Source: Polaromonas vacuolata | GTDB lineage: Bacteria > Pseudomonadota > Gammaproteobacteria > Burkholderiales > Burkholderiaceae_C | Reading direction: 5' to 3' | DNA: 64,000 nucleotides | Assembly: GCF_012584515.1 (NCBI RefSeq) | Contig: NZ_CP051461.1 | Coordinates: 3,653,501 to 3,717,500 of the forward strand | In this document: piece after piece, positions 44,248 to 54,521 of the stretch | Layout: the number at the start of each line of letters is the position of its first letter | Numbering within the stretch: position 1 is the stretch's first letter | Translations under genes and position numbers: made by a program | The notes under the pieces: model-generated | Database searches by the model: none | Told to the model about the DNA's origin: nothing | Seen by the model: the letters and a program-made list of their open reading frames with translations, nothing else

Positions 44248-47223
44248 ATGGCTGCACAGCGCATCAGCATTCGCGGCGCGCGCACCCACAACCTCAAAAA
44301 CATAGATCTGGACATTCCCCGTAACCAGCTGGTGGTCATCACCGGTTTGAGCGGATCGGGAAAATCTTCACTGGCTTTTGACACCTTGTACGCCGAGGGC
44401 CAACGCCGCTATGTCGAGAGTTTATCGACCTACGCACGGCAGTTTTTGCAGCTCATGGACAAGCCCGATGTGGACTTAATAGAGGGCTTGTCGCCAGCTA
44501 TTTCTATCGAGCAAAAAGCCACCAGTCACAATCCGCGCTCCACCGTCGGTACCGTGACCGAGATTCACGACTATCTGCGTTTATTGTTCGCGCGTGCCGG
44601 CACACCTTACTGCCCGGACCACGATTTACCGCTACAGGCGCAAAGCGTCAGCCAGATGGTTGACGCCGTGCTGGCCTTGCCAGAAGACACCAAGTTGATG
44701 ATTCTCGCGCCGGTAGCGCGTGAGAAAAAAGGCGAATTCCTCGATTTATTTGCCGAAATGCAAGCCCAAGGCTATGTGCGCTTTAGAGTCGATGGTCAGG
44801 CCTATGAGTTTGACAACCTGCCCAAGTTAAAGAAAACCGAAAAACACGACATCGATGTAGTCATAGACCGCCTCAAGGTGCGGCCCGACATGCAGCAGCG
44901 CTTGGCCGAGAGTTTTGAAGCCGCACTGCGCTTAGCCGAGAGCCGCGCGATTGCCTTAGAAATGGACAGCGGCAAAGAGCATTTGTTTAGCGCCAAGTTT
45001 TCCTGCCCGGTTTGCAACTACTCGCTGAGCGAGATGGAGCCGCGGCTGTTTTCGTTTAACTCCCCGATTGGCGCTTGCCCCAGCTGTGATGGCCTAGGGC
45101 ACCGCGAGCATTTTGACGCGGCGCGCATTGTGGCCTTTCCTTCGCTTAGCTTGGCCAGCGGCGCGGTCAAGGGCTGGGACAGGCGTAATGCCTATTATTT
45201 TTCCATGTTGGAAAGCCTGGCGCGTCACTATGCGTTTGATATAGAAGCGGCATTTGAAAGCCTGCCTGAGAACGTGCAGCAGATCATTTTGCACGGCTCG
45301 GGAGAGGAAGAAATCAAGTTCTCTTACCTGTCCGAATCAGGCGCGAACACGGGCAAAAAAGTCGTCAAAAAACACCCCTTTGAAGGCGTGATCACCAACT
45401 TTGAGCGCCGCTACCTTGAGACCGATTCTTCTGTCGTGCGCGACGAGCTAGCCCGTTACCGCAGCGTGCAAAGCTGCGCCGACTGCAGCGGCACGCGGCT
45501 TAAGCGCGAAGCGCGCCATGTATTTTTGGTCAGTGCACCAGACGAGCACGGTGTGAGCCAGCGCAAAGCCATCTACCAAATCAGCGGCCTTACGCTGCGC
45601 GAAAGCTTTGCCTATTTCAACGGCTTGAATATGCTGGGCGCAAAAGCCGAGATTGCCGGCAAAGTCGTGCGTGAAGTCGGCTTGCGGCTGAAGTTTCTCA
45701 ACGATGTGGGTCTTAATTATTTGAGTCTTGACCGCAGCGCAGAGACACTCTCGGGCGGCGAATCTCAGCGCATACGGCTGGCCTCGCAAATTGGTTCGGG
45801 TCTGACCGGTGTGATGTATGTGCTCGATGAACCCAGCATTGGCCTGCACCAGCGCGATAACGACAGACTGATAGACACCCTCAAACATTTGCGCGACATC
45901 GGCAACAGCGTGTTGGTAGTCGAGCATGACGAAGACATGATTCGCGCCGCCGACCATGTGATTGACATGGGTCCGGGCGCCGGAGTGCATGGCGGTCAGG
46001 TGATGGCGGAAGGCACTTATGAAGAGGTCAAAGCCAACCCCAATTCTCTGACCGGAAAATACCTCTCAGGCGCACTCAAAATCGCCGTACCAACCCAGCG
46101 CACGGCTTGGCTGCCAACGCTTAAATCAAGCCAGTTTCAGGAAGCCAGAAAACCCTCGCGCTTTCCGCCCAGCCCAGCGGCCAGTCGGCGCGCCGAGCGC
46201 GAAGCCCAGCACCAAGCCACCTTGGGTGATATGCAGGCGCTGCGGGTGATTAAAGCCAGCGGCCACAACCTCAAAGGCGTGAGTGTGGAGTTTCCGGTCG
46301 GGCTACTGACCTGTGTCACGGGCGTATCAGGCTCGGGCAAATCCTCCTTGGTGAACGACACCCTTTACGCGGCTGTGGCCCGCACGCTATACCGCGCCCA
46401 TGATGAGCCAGCGGCGCACGAAAGCATTGAAGGCATAGAGCATTTCGACAAAGTCATCAACGTCGACCAGTCACCGATTGGCCGCACGCCGCGCAGCAAT
46501 CCGGCCACTTATACCGGCTTGTTCACACCGATACGCGAGTTGCTCGCCGAAATGAACACTGCGCGCGAGCGCGGCTACGGTGCAGGCCGCTTTAGCTTTA
46601 ACGTCGCCGGTGGTCGCTGCGAAGCCTGTCAGGGCGACGGCATGGTCAAAGTCGAGATGCACTTTTTGCCGGACATCTATGTGCCCTGCGATGTCTGCAA
46701 AGGCATGCGCTACAACCGCGAAACGCTAGAGGTGCAGTACCGCGGTAAAAACATCGCCCAGATTTTGGACTTAACGGTGGAGGCGGCGAGCGAATTCTTC
46801 AAAGCCGTGCCAATCATTGCGCGCAAGTTGCACACCTTGCTCGATGTCGGTCTGAGCTACGTCAAGCTAGGCCAAGCCGCGACTACCCTATCGGGCGGCG
46901 AGGCGCAGCGCGTCAAGCTGGCGCTGGAGTTATCCAAACGCGATACCGGTCGCACGCTCTACATCCTCGACGAGCCGACCACTGGCCTGCATTTTGCCGA
47001 CATCGATTTATTGCTCAAAGTGCTGCATCAACTGCGTGATGCGGGCAACACGATTGTGGTGATTGAGCACAACCTAGACGTGATTAAAACCGCCGACTGG
47101 GTGATTGACATGGGCCCAGAAGGCGGCGCTGGCGGTGGCTTAGTCGTCGGTATTGGCACGCCCGAAGACATTGCGGCAAACCCAGACAGTCATACCGGAC
47201 GCTACTTGGCACGACTGCTTTAA
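44248..47223 (+). CDS. uvrA: Excinuclease ABC subunit A
   Basis: 991 residues from the ATG at 44248 ([20 protein letters not shown]), the conserved family N-terminus. DNA damage recognition in nucleotide excision repair. Two ABC ATPase modules: Walker [15 protein letters not shown] and [14 protein letters not shown], signatures [14 protein letters not shown] and [14 protein letters not shown], plus zinc-finger Cys pairs (CPVC...CPSC and CEAC...CDVC). A short insertion between modules (around residues 640-660) is Pro/Arg-rich. Confidence 0.97.
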   Translation: MAAQRISIRGARTHNLKNIDLDIPRNQLVVITGLSGSGKSSLAFDTLYAEGQRRYVESLSTYARQFLQLMDKPDVDLIEGLSPAISIEQKATSHNPRSTVGTVTEIHDYLRLLFARAGTPYCPDHDLPLQAQSVSQMVDAVLALPEDTKLMILAPVAREKKGEFLDLFAEMQAQGYVRFRVDGQAYEFDNLPKLKKTEKHDIDVVIDRLKVRPDMQQRLAESFEAALRLAESRAIALEMDSGKEHLFSAKFSCPVCNYSLSEMEPRLFSFNSPIGACPSCDGLGHREHFDAARIVAFPSLSLASGAVKGWDRRNAYYFSMLESLARHYAFDIEAAFESLPENVQQIILHGSGEEEIKFSYLSESGANTGKKVVKKHPFEGVITNFERRYLETDSSVVRDELARYRSVQSCADCSGTRLKREARHVFLVSAPDEHGVSQRKAIYQISGLTLRESFAYFNGLNMLGAKAEIAGKVVREVGLRLKFLNDVGLNYLSLDRSAETLSGGESQRIRLASQIGSGLTGVMYVLDEPSIGLHQRDNDRLIDTLKHLRDIGNSVLVVEHDEDMIRAADHVIDMGPGAGVHGGQVMAEGTYEEVKANPNSLTGKYLSGALKIAVPTQRTAWLPTLKSSQFQEARKPSRFPPSPAASRRAEREAQHQATLGDMQALRVIKASGHNLKGVSVEFPVGLLTCVTGVSGSGKSSLVNDTLYAAVARTLYRAHDEPAAHESIEGIEHFDKVINVDQSPIGRTPRSNPATYTGLFTPIRELLAEMNTARERGYGAGRFSFNVAGGRCEACQGDGMVKVEMHFLPDIYVPCDVCKGMRYNRETLEVQYRGKNIAQILDLTVEAASEFFKAVPIIARKLHTLLDVGLSYVKLGQAATTLSGGEAQRVKLALELSKRDTGRTLYILDEPTTGLHFADIDLLLKVLHQLRDAGNTIVVIEHNLDVIKTADWVIDMGPEGGAGGGLVVGIGTPEDIAANPDSHTGRYLARLL

Positions 47224-47377
47224 AAGCAGTGCTGTTGGGCCGATTTCAGTCAATTAACCAACACTAAAGGACTGTTTTTTGTTCCCTGTGCAAACAGCCA
47301 AAGCAGCTCGGTGATGCGCGACAATGCGCTTTCTGCATCACGTTCAGTTTTTAAATTCACCTAAAAAGACAGCGCCC

Positions 47378-47515
47378 ATGTCATCCATTACCCTGCGTTT
47401 TCTGGCCGATCCAAGCACTGTCAACTTCGGCGCAAAAGCCTACAGCGGCTCTGTGATGCCGGGGATTGACGAAGCCTGCACAGACCTCTCTTGCAGTCTT
47501 CAGGCGTGCAACTAA
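47378..47515 (+). pseudogene. Truncated 5' fragment of an acyl-CoA thioesterase gene
   Basis: 45 codons. The start SSITLRFLADPSTVNFGAKA followed by GSVMPGIDEAC matches the N-terminus of hotdog-fold acyl-CoA thioesterases (family text usually FLADPSxVNFGGKVHGG...MKWIDEA). The match fades after the Cys and the frame ends in TAA at 47513-47515, directly abutting the next ATG. The remaining two thirds of the enzyme are absent. It may survive only as a leader for the transporter gene. Confidence 0.7.
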
Positions 47516-48442
47516 ATGCCCAATAACAACCGCCAAGCATTGAGCGGCTCAGACCTGTTCGCCGCACTCGCTGTGGTAGTGATTTGGGGCGTGAATTTTG
47601 TGGTGATGAAGTTTGCGTTGCGCGATTTCACACCGTTTCAGCTGGGCGCGGCGCGCTATATTTTTGTGGTGTTGCCGCTGCTGCTGTTTATCAAGCCACC
47701 CCGGATTGCTTGGAAATGGCTGCTGCTGTATGGCTTGTTCCAGGGCGTGGGTCAGTTTGGCATTTTATTTCTGGCACTCAAAGTTGGTATGACTGCGGCG
47801 CTGGCGTCAGTGCTACTGCAAACACAAGTTTTTTTTACCGCACTGTTTGGCTTTGTGCTGCTCAATGAGCGAGCCAGCCGCCAGTTGCAGATCGGCATGC
47901 TGCTGGCTGCATTAGGCTTGGCCTGCTTCGGGCTGAACTATGCGCTGGCAGACTCGATCAAAGTCGCCGGCGTCTCGGCGACCACGCTGGTAGGTTTTGC
48001 GCTCACGCTGTGCGCGGCAGCTATGTGGGCTATGTCAAACATTGTGGCGCGGCGCTTGCAGCAACTGCACAAAGGCTATTCACCCTTGGCATTTGTAGTC
48101 TGGAGTGGGCTGGTGGCCATCATTCCTTTTATGCTGCTGTCACTGGCGTTTGACGATCCCGCGCTGCGCTGGCGCTGGCTAGAGGCGCGACCTTCCAGCT
48201 GGTTAGGCGTGGCCTATCTGGGCTGGATCGCTTCGGTGTTGGGCTACAGCTTGTGGACTGGCTTGCTGCAACGTCATCCGGCTAACCGTGTCGCGCCATT
48301 TAGCTTGGGCGTGCCGATTGTTGGCTTGGCCGCTGGCATGTTGGTGCTGGGCGAATCGGTCACCGGCTGGCAATGGGTAGGCACAGGCTTTGTTGTACTG
48401 GCTTTGCTCTGCGTGATGTTTGGCGGACGGCGGCGCGGTTAA
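47516..48442 (+). CDS. EamA-family (DMT) transporter
   Basis: 308 residues with ten predicted membrane helices in two EamA repeats; first repeat starts ALAVVVIWGVNFVVMKFALR, second FALTLCAAAMWAMSNIVARR. Related to amino-acid/metabolite exporters such as EamA/YdeD. Inner membrane. Its ATG directly follows the stop of the thioesterase fragment, so translation may be coupled to that fragment. Confidence 0.92.
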   Translation: MPNNNRQALSGSDLFAALAVVVIWGVNFVVMKFALRDFTPFQLGAARYIFVVLPLLLFIKPPRIAWKWLLLYGLFQGVGQFGILFLALKVGMTAALASVLLQTQVFFTALFGFVLLNERASRQLQIGMLLAALGLACFGLNYALADSIKVAGVSATTLVGFALTLCAAAMWAMSNIVARRLQQLHKGYSPLAFVVWSGLVAIIPFMLLSLAFDDPALRWRWLEARPSSWLGVAYLGWIASVLGYSLWTGLLQRHPANRVAPFSLGVPIVGLAAGMLVLGESVTGWQWVGTGFVVLALLCVMFGGRRRG

Positions 48443-48555
48443 GGCTTGGACCAGTCTAGTTGGGGGTTGCCGCACGCCAGCATCAGCTGAAGCAGCAGCT
48501 CCAGAGACAACTGTTAGCGAGAATAATTGCAGACTCGCTTAGACCACATTTAGCG

Positions 48556-49404
48556 CTATTGAGTCGCCGCCGCTTGCAAAATAGCGCGCGTTTTCAAAGC
48601 CTCTTGCCTAGCCGCCACGGCAAAGTCTTGGTCCGCTGAAGCGTACAAAATCGCCCGCGAAGAATTCACAATAATCGAGCCGCCTGCGCGCAATCCGGCA
48701 CGCACAGTAGCCGCCGCATCGCCGCCTTGGGCGCCAACGCCGGGAATGAGTAGCGGCAGTGTGGGTGCGAGTTCGCGCACGCGCTCAATTTCAGCCGGAT
48801 AGGTGGCTCCCACGACCAAGCCGAGTTGGCCGTTGAGATTCCACGGGCCTTGTGCCAAACGGGCGATGTGCTCGTACAGCAAAGGCTGGCCGTCGACCGA
48901 AGCCAAGCGCTGGTTTTGAAAATCATCGCCGCCGGGGTTGGACGTGCGGCAAAGCAAAAATGCGCCCTTGCCGTGACGCTTTAGGTAGGGCGAGACCGAG
49001 TCAAAACCCATAAAAGGAGAAAGCGTCACGGCATCCGCACCATAGCGCTCAAAAGCCTCAATCGCGTACTGCTCGGCAGTGCTGCCAATGTCACCGCGTT
49101 TGGCATCCAAAATCACCGGCACCTGCGGCGCTACGCTGCGCATATGCGCCATAAGCCTTTCAAGCTGGTCTTCAGCGCGGTGCGCGGCGAAGTAGGCAAT
49201 TTGCGGCTTAAAAGCCATGGCTAAGTCGGCGGTGGCGTCGACTATTGCGGCGCAAAAATCAAAAATCTTGCTCGGGTCGTTTTTAAAATTGCCCGGAAAC
49301 CGGGTTGGCTCAGGATCAAGTCCAACGCAAAGCATGGACTGGTTTTGCTGCTGTGCTTTTGCCAGCATGGCGGTGAAGGTAGCGGGGTTCTGGTTCTGCA
49401 TCAT
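48556..49404 (-). CDS. pyrF: Orotidine 5'-phosphate decarboxylase (group 2)
   Basis: 282 residues from the ATG at 49404; the next codon is also ATG. Last step of UMP synthesis. Catalytic motif [14 protein letters not shown] is intact, preceded by [14 protein letters not shown] and followed by [14 protein letters not shown] and [11 protein letters not shown]. Longer than the E. coli type and of the group typical for Burkholderiales and actinobacteria. Convergent with the EamA gene. Confidence 0.96.
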   Translation of the reverse strand: MMQNQNPATFTAMLAKAQQQNQSMLCVGLDPEPTRFPGNFKNDPSKIFDFCAAIVDATADLAMAFKPQIAYFAAHRAEDQLERLMAHMRSVAPQVPVILDAKRGDIGSTAEQYAIEAFERYGADAVTLSPFMGFDSVSPYLKRHGKGAFLLCRTSNPGGDDFQNQRLASVDGQPLLYEHIARLAQGPWNLNGQLGLVVGATYPAEIERVRELAPTLPLLIPGVGAQGGDAAATVRAGLRAGGSIIVNSSRAILYASADQDFAVAARQEALKTRAILQAAATQ

Positions 49405-49439
49405 GCGGATATTGTAAGAAGCTGAAGCCCTGTGAATAC

Positions 49440-50279
49440 TCAGAGCGGCACAGTTCCAGCGGCAACCTGCATGGCCAGACATAAATCCTCCCAAGCGCGG
49501 TCTTTTGCCTCTGGTTTGCGCAGTAAATAAGCCGCCTCTTGGGTCACTACCAAGGGCCTATCTTGCAAGTTGTGCGGCTGTCCGCGTAGCCGGCCAAAGG
49601 CTTGGCCAGAAGGCAGCAAGGCTTGCGTCAGTAAGCGCCCCATGACCAGTACTAGGCCGGGCTGCGCCTGTGCCAGCAGCGGTGCGAGCTCAGTTTGCAG
49701 CGCGGCGCTGCTAGTGGCGCTATCGCTATGGCGAGACAAGGCCAGCAGTTGCGTGCTGGCCGCTTGGTGCAGGCCGGCGGCGCGCAGCATGTTGTCGAGT
49801 AGTTTGCCGGCATCACCCTCGAACGGGTTGAACGAGTTCGCCGCGCTAGCGTCTAGCGCGGCAGCATTGGTTTCAATCAGCACCAACCAGCGCGCGCCGC
49901 TAGGCTTAGCGCTGGCGGCGTAAAGCGTCTGGGTTTGACCTATCTGCCAGCCAGAAGCGCTAAGCGCAGCAGAGTTTTCTACGGGGCTAGACCGCTCGGA
50001 GGGGTTCTGGATTGCCGCCCGCGGCGCAGTGTAGGGCATTGGCTTAACTGGCTGACTCGAAGGGCGCGGTGCGCGTTCAGGCGCACCAACTGGAGCCGGT
50101 GTGAGCGGCATTGATACCGCTCTAGCCGTTGCGGCGGCTGGTGCAATTTCAACCGCTACAGCGGCTGGTGCAGCTTCAGTCCTTGCGGCGAGCGCTGTAG
50201 CTTGCAGGGTTGGCTGCCAAACCTTCACACCCATCTCGCGCAGCATGGCGCGCTGACGTTTGTCGAGTTGCAAGGTCAT
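49440..50279 (-). CDS. Uracil-DNA glycosylase family 4-like protein, catalytic motifs degenerate
   Basis: 279 residues from the ATG at 50279, which overlaps the rimI stop (ATGA). After an Ala/Pro-rich linker (residues 25-110) comes a UDG-like domain: [37 protein letters not shown], and [19 protein letters not shown]. The usual GEAPG start, the Fe-S cysteines and the His of the HPAYLL motif are missing (here QEAAYLL). It may bind DNA without cleaving the base. This gene position next to rimI and tsaB is common in Burkholderiales. Confidence 0.75.
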   Translation of the reverse strand: MTLQLDKRQRAMLREMGVKVWQPTLQATALAARTEAAPAAVAVEIAPAAATARAVSMPLTPAPVGAPERAPRPSSQPVKPMPYTAPRAAIQNPSERSSPVENSAALSASGWQIGQTQTLYAASAKPSGARWLVLIETNAAALDASAANSFNPFEGDAGKLLDNMLRAAGLHQAASTQLLALSRHSDSATSSAALQTELAPLLAQAQPGLVLVMGRLLTQALLPSGQAFGRLRGQPHNLQDRPLVVTQEAAYLLRKPEAKDRAWEDLCLAMQVAAGTVPL

Positions 50280-50776
50280 AGTGGAAAACTCATTAAAACG
50301 GCATCTTCGCGGCCTGCGGCGCCGCCTGATGCCTCGGGGTAGTAGCTGCGGCGTAAACCGACTTGGGTAAAACCGTAATGCAGATAAATCGCCTTGGCTT
50401 TGGTGTTGCTCACCCTCACTTCTAGCCACAGCCACTGCGCGTCTTGGGCACGCGCCCAAAGGCATAGCGCGTCCAACATTAAGCGCGACCAGCCATTGCC
50501 TTGGTGCTGAGGCGCGACGGCGATGTTGAGCAGATGTACCTCATCTACGCCCTGCATAGCGATGAAGTAACCCAGTAGTTCGGCCTGTTTACCGCTGCCG
50601 CCGGTAATTAACTGGGCTTGATAGCCTGATTGCAGCGAGTCCTGAAAATTACCGCGCGTCCAGGGATGCTCGTAGACGCTGTTCTCCATTAGCAGAACTT
50701 GGTCTAGCCAGTCTGAAGTCATGGCTTGAAACCCGGCTTCGGGTGCGCTTTCTGGTACTGGACTGTTGGCGTTCAT
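50276..50776 (-). CDS. rimI: Ribosomal-protein-alanine N-acetyltransferase RimI
   Basis: 166 residues, GNAT fold. Acetyl-CoA-binding region NIAVAPQHQGNGWSRLMLDA and the family motif LEVRVSNTKAKAIYLHYGFT are clear. In E. coli RimI acetylates the N-terminus of ribosomal protein S18. Coupled by ATGA overlaps with tsaB upstream and the UDG-like gene downstream. Confidence 0.93.
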   Translation of the reverse strand: MNANSPVPESAPEAGFQAMTSDWLDQVLLMENSVYEHPWTRGNFQDSLQSGYQAQLITGGSGKQAELLGYFIAMQGVDEVHLLNIAVAPQHQGNGWSRLMLDALCLWARAQDAQWLWLEVRVSNTKAKAIYLHYGFTQVGLRRSYYPEASGGAAGREDAVLMSFPL

Positions 50777-51534
50777 GGGGTGGGCGAGCTCAGTGCTGCA
50801 TTGGCTTTGTCAAACTTTACCTGCTCTCGCTCGGCAGTTGTGAGTGCCACTTTATCGCGAATATATTGGGGCAAAGCCTGATCGGCAGGCACGCAATGAC
50901 CGGCAGCGGCGAGTCCCGGGGCTAGTCGCAGCAAAGCTGTAGCGCTGGGCAGGGCCGACACGCAACGCAACTGAGCCAGCGCTGAGGGCAGGCGATCGGC
51001 ATAGACTTCAAAGACATTGCCGGCAAGCCAATCGCAAGCCGGATCTATCAACAAATTTTCTGGTCTGACTAAGCGGCAAGCGTTAACCGGTCGGCACAGG
51101 CCAGCGCTGAACTCAAAACCTTGGTAATACATCTCGTCCATGCGGGCATCGAGTAAAGCGTCTATGCGCAATCGCAAGCCGGACTCTGGCACCTGTTCAA
51201 AGCGGGCTTGCTCGGCCAGCGCCATCAAACTATCGACGGGCAGAACCGGTATACCGCGACCTTGGCCAGCCCCGAAAGCCAGACCTTGGGCCACCGCACA
51301 GGCGGTACGCAGGCCGGAAAAAGAACCGGGCCCACGGCCAAAGACAATCGCCCGCAGCTCGGCTAGCGACATATCGGCTTGGGCTAGCAAGGCCAGCACA
51401 GCGGGAATTAAGGTAATCGACGATTGGGCGCCGCCTACGCCCTCGTGCTGCCAGAGCCGCTGGCCATCGGTCAGCGCGATGGACATGCGGTCGGTGCTGG
51501 TGTCAAAAGCCAAGAATTTGAGGTTTTCTGACAT
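50773..51534 (-). CDS. tsaB: tRNA threonylcarbamoyladenosine biosynthesis protein TsaB
   Basis: 253 residues of the ASKHA fold. LKFLAFDTSTDRMSIALTDG and FGRGPGSFSGLRTACAVAQG are the family hallmarks. With TsaD and TsaE it makes the t6A37 modification of tRNA. The window also holds the first enzyme of that pathway (sua5-type, 54522-55496). Its stop overlaps the rimI start. Confidence 0.95.
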   Translation of the reverse strand: MSENLKFLAFDTSTDRMSIALTDGQRLWQHEGVGGAQSSITLIPAVLALLAQADMSLAELRAIVFGRGPGSFSGLRTACAVAQGLAFGAGQGRGIPVLPVDSLMALAEQARFEQVPESGLRLRIDALLDARMDEMYYQGFEFSAGLCRPVNACRLVRPENLLIDPACDWLAGNVFEVYADRLPSALAQLRCVSALPSATALLRLAPGLAAAGHCVPADQALPQYIRDKVALTTAEREQVKFDKANAALSSPTP

Positions 51535-51674
51535 TGCTTAAAGCCCTCCGCCGTGTTGGGCGCACAGGCGCGGCGAAGGATGAGAAGGACGGCAGCTATG
51601 AGTCAGAGAAAAAATCCACATGGGAGGATTATCCGGCCTGAATTTGTAGCGAGACCTGCGACTGATAATTGGCC

Positions 51675-53174
51675 ATGCTTTTTAATTCCTGCAACCGCCA
51701 GCGCATGCTGCGCCACCTCACTTTAGGCTTGCTCACTTGCGGCATCAGCGCCGCCGCTCTGGCCCAATCCCAAACCAGTTTGCCAGCTGAAGTGCGCGCT
51801 GCACTAGAGCGCGCCCGACTGCCGCAAAACGCTATGGCGGCGCTGGTGCTAGAAGCAACGCCGACAACACAGGGCAGTAAAACCAGCCCAACTCAACCGC
51901 TACTGAGTTGGCGCGCAGACGCATCTATGAACCCCGCATCCGTGATGAAACTGGTCACCACTTATGCCTCACTGGAGTTACTCGGGCCAAGTTACAGCTG
52001 GAAAACCCCGGTCTATCTGGACGGGAGTATCAGCAACGGCGTACTGCACGGCAACTTAGTCATACAAGGTAGGGGCGACCCCAAGCTGGTGATGGAGCGC
52101 CTATGGCTGTTGCTGCACCGCGTCCAAAGTCTGGGCGTGCAGCGCATTAGCGGCGATATTGTGCTGGACCGCAGCGCCTTTGCGCCCAACGCACAAGACC
52201 CTGGCGACTTCGACGGTGAGCCCTTGCGGCCTTATAACGCCAGCCCAGATGCGCTGTTAATCAACTACAAATCCGTGTTGATGACGTTCACGCCGCAGCC
52301 AAGCCGAGGACTGGCGAGTATCAGCATGGACCCGCCGTTGGCTAATCTGACACTGCAAACCAGCGTGCCCTTGGCCACTGGCAAGGACGCCAGCGCCTGC
52401 GGCAACTACCGCGCCACGCTGGCGCCAGACTTTAGCTCGCCAGACCGGATACGCTTTTTAGGCAGCTACCCGCCAGCCTGCGGCGAGAAAGTCTGGCCAC
52501 TGGCTTACGCTGACCCGGACAGCTTTGCCGCTCGCGCAGTGCTTGGCCTGTGGCAGGACATGGGCGGCAAGCTAGATGGGCGAGTGCGGGACGGTCAAGC
52601 CAGCGCTGGCTTGATGCCGGCGTTTGAAATGACCTCTCCCAGCCTTGCAGAAGTCATACAAAACATCAATAAGTACAGCAACAATGTGATGGCGCAGCAG
52701 TTGTTTTTGACGCTGAGCTTGGCACCGATTACAACGCAGGTCAGCCTGCCGGCTAGTATTTCCGCCTCGCGCGAGGTGCTCGCTGCATGGTGGCGTGCGC
52801 GCTTTGGCGAACAAGACTTGCCGCTAATGGACAACGGCTCTGGACTGTCGCGACAAGCCCGCATCACACCGCAAGCGCTAGGCCGAATGTTGCAAGCCGC
52901 TTATGCCTCGACGAGCATGCCAGAACTAATGGCGTCCCTGCCGATTGCCGGCGTTGACGGCACGCTCAAACGCAATCTAGGCCAACCAAGCGAAGGCTTG
53001 GCGCATCTAAAAACCGGCAGTTTGCGCGATGTCACCGCACTGGCCGGCTATGTGCACTTGGCCAATGGTCGGCGCTTGGTGGTGGTGGCCATGATTAACC
53101 ATGCCAATGCGGGCGCCGGCAAACCGGCGCTGGACGCGCTGGTCGAATGGGCTTTGCGCGAAGGTAAACGATGA
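51675..53174 (+). CDS. dacB: D-alanyl-D-alanine carboxypeptidase/endopeptidase (PBP4 type)
   Basis: 499 residues from the ATG at 51675; a later ATG (51705) before the signal peptide is also possible. Signal peptide (LGLLTCGISAAALAQS), then a penicillin-binding domain: SxxK in NPASVMKLVTTYASLELLG, SxN in KYSNNVMAQQLF, KTG in HLKTGSLRDVTALAG, with the large insertion typical of class C PBPs between the first two. Trims peptidoglycan peptides in the periplasm. Its stop overlaps the SemiSWEET start. Confidence 0.95.
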   Translation: MLFNSCNRQRMLRHLTLGLLTCGISAAALAQSQTSLPAEVRAALERARLPQNAMAALVLEATPTTQGSKTSPTQPLLSWRADASMNPASVMKLVTTYASLELLGPSYSWKTPVYLDGSISNGVLHGNLVIQGRGDPKLVMERLWLLLHRVQSLGVQRISGDIVLDRSAFAPNAQDPGDFDGEPLRPYNASPDALLINYKSVLMTFTPQPSRGLASISMDPPLANLTLQTSVPLATGKDASACGNYRATLAPDFSSPDRIRFLGSYPPACGEKVWPLAYADPDSFAARAVLGLWQDMGGKLDGRVRDGQASAGLMPAFEMTSPSLAEVIQNINKYSNNVMAQQLFLTLSLAPITTQVSLPASISASREVLAAWWRARFGEQDLPLMDNGSGLSRQARITPQALGRMLQAAYASTSMPELMASLPIAGVDGTLKRNLGQPSEGLAHLKTGSLRDVTALAGYVHLANGRRLVVVAMINHANAGAGKPALDALVEWALREGKR

Positions 53175-53431
53175 ATGCAGATTTGATTGGCACGCTCGCG
53201 GCCTGCTTAACCACCGCCAGTTTTGTGCCGCAGGTCTGGCACACCTTGCGCACGCGCGACGTCAGCGGCATCTCGCTAGGTATGTACTTGGTGTTCACTG
53301 TGGGCGTGGCCTTATGGCTTGTTTACGGCCTGCTGCTGGGCGCTTGGCCGGTGGTGGTTGCCAATGCTGTCACGCTAATTTTGGCACTGACGATACTGGT
53401 TATGAAGCTGCGATTTGGATCTAAAAATTAA
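53171..53431 (+). CDS. SemiSWEET-type small transporter
   Basis: 86 residues, three membrane helices, with the PQ-loop motif in TASFVPQVWHTLRTRDVSGI. Such proteins dimerise and move sugars across the inner membrane. ATGA overlap with dacB indicates translational coupling. Substrate not visible. Confidence 0.9.
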   Translation: MNADLIGTLAACLTTASFVPQVWHTLRTRDVSGISLGMYLVFTVGVALWLVYGLLLGAWPVVVANAVTLILALTILVMKLRFGSKN

Positions 53432-53637
53432 ACCAATTTCGACTTTACCGGCTTAGGTTTAGAAATAAATTGCAATCAAAATATAGAAATAATGTCTCTT
53501 ATTGAGACAAATTAAACTATTATTTGTGCTCTGGAAGTCTTTTTGTAGCGGTTTTTGGCTAGCTACTATCTGACGCAAGCCTGTAGTCACGCAGGCTTTG
53601 GTATTTGTCCACAGCCCGATAAACTCCCTGCAAAATC

Positions 53638-54141
53638 ATGCCTTTATTTCACGATTTTTTTGTTGCCCCAAAGTACTTAAAAGGCGATCCATCAGAAACC
53701 GCTAAAGCCAAATTAAATGGGCCAGAAACACGGCCTATTCAAATGAATTTGGAAGAGCGCATGGCGTATCGCCGTGACATGCTTTTTAACATCGTCCGCG
53801 CCAGCTTGACGCAATTCCAAGTTGACCCACACGACTACCATTTCAAAATTGTTCGGATAGACAGACGCGGTCACTGCTTTGTGGTGATGATGGACATGTT
53901 GTCAGCTTTTATGCAAAGCCAGCACGGCAAACACGCGCACTTGAGCAGCATTGCCAACTACCTCACGCAAAACGCCATGGACCGCTACGGCTTGGTGGTC
54001 AGCGGCGTCTACTGGCGCATAGACGAGGGAATGCATTCCAGTGACTATGAAGCGCTGGCGGAGTCCCCAAGCAGCGATGCGGGACTACTCGAATCAGACC
54101 GCACAGACGCGGTAGCTAAGCGCTCTTTGAGCCGGTGCTGA
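53638..54141 (+). CDS. Conserved protein of unknown function
   Basis: 167 residues, soluble, no signal peptide. Contains MNLEERMAYRRDMLFNIVRA, a central HFKIVRIDRRGHCFVVMMDM and a Ser/Asp-rich tail. It has the look of a conserved Burkholderiales protein, but I cannot name a family or function. Single gene with about 200 bp of A+T-rich DNA upstream and a hairpin downstream. Confidence 0.7.
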   Translation: MPLFHDFFVAPKYLKGDPSETAKAKLNGPETRPIQMNLEERMAYRRDMLFNIVRASLTQFQVDPHDYHFKIVRIDRRGHCFVVMMDMLSAFMQSQHGKHAHLSSIANYLTQNAMDRYGLVVSGVYWRIDEGMHSSDYEALAESPSSDAGLLESDRTDAVAKRSLSRC

Positions 54142-54207
54142 AGTAGTACTTAGCCGTCATCAGACGTGACGCCAGTGACATGACACAAGAGAGCCAGTCA
54201 AACTTTA

Positions 54208-54260
54208 AAAACTAAGGCCTAGTCGCTGGTATTGACTCAAAACTTTTAGCCTTAGGTTTT
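54208..54260. terminator. Convergent terminator-like hairpin
   Basis: CTAAGGC (54212-54218) pairs with GCCTTAG (54249-54255), bordered by A-run and T-run on either side, with a 30-base loop. It lies between two convergent genes. Long loop lowers confidence. Confidence 0.4.
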
Positions 54261-54264
54261 GGAC

Positions 54265-54486
54265 TTAAAGCCCTGTCTGCGCATGACGCTGGTGATTGCA
54301 AATGCCGTGGCTAATGGCCAAGTTTTCAGCATGACTGTTACCACCATCGCTGAGCGCTTGGATGTGCTCGAGTGTGGCATCGGCTGGCAGCACATGTTCG
54401 CCGCACAACCAGCAAGGAACGCGGCCATGAAGTTGGCGTGCAACGGTTTTGTAAATTTTGTCGCGGGTGTGACCTAGCTTGCTCAT
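54265..54486 (-). CDS. Small HNH endonuclease-like protein
   Basis: 73 residues. VPCWLCGEHVLPADATLEHI, then LSDGGNSHAENLAISHGICN is a compact HNH layout: Cys pair, EHI, asparagine and a final Cys-N-H. Short HNH proteins are often nicking enzymes of unknown role. It stands alone on the minus strand between a hypothetical gene and sua5. Confidence 0.75.
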   Translation of the reverse strand: MSKLGHTRDKIYKTVARQLHGRVPCWLCGEHVLPADATLEHIQALSDGGNSHAENLAISHGICNHQRHAQTGL

Positions 54487-54521
54487 TGCTTTATGGCTTT
54501 ATGGCTTGATGACTTCAGGGC

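Noticed and set aside
48513..48540. AGCGAG/CTCGCT hairpin between EamA and pyrF genes
   Set aside because: Only 6 bp of stem with a long loop and no T-run; too weak to call a terminator.
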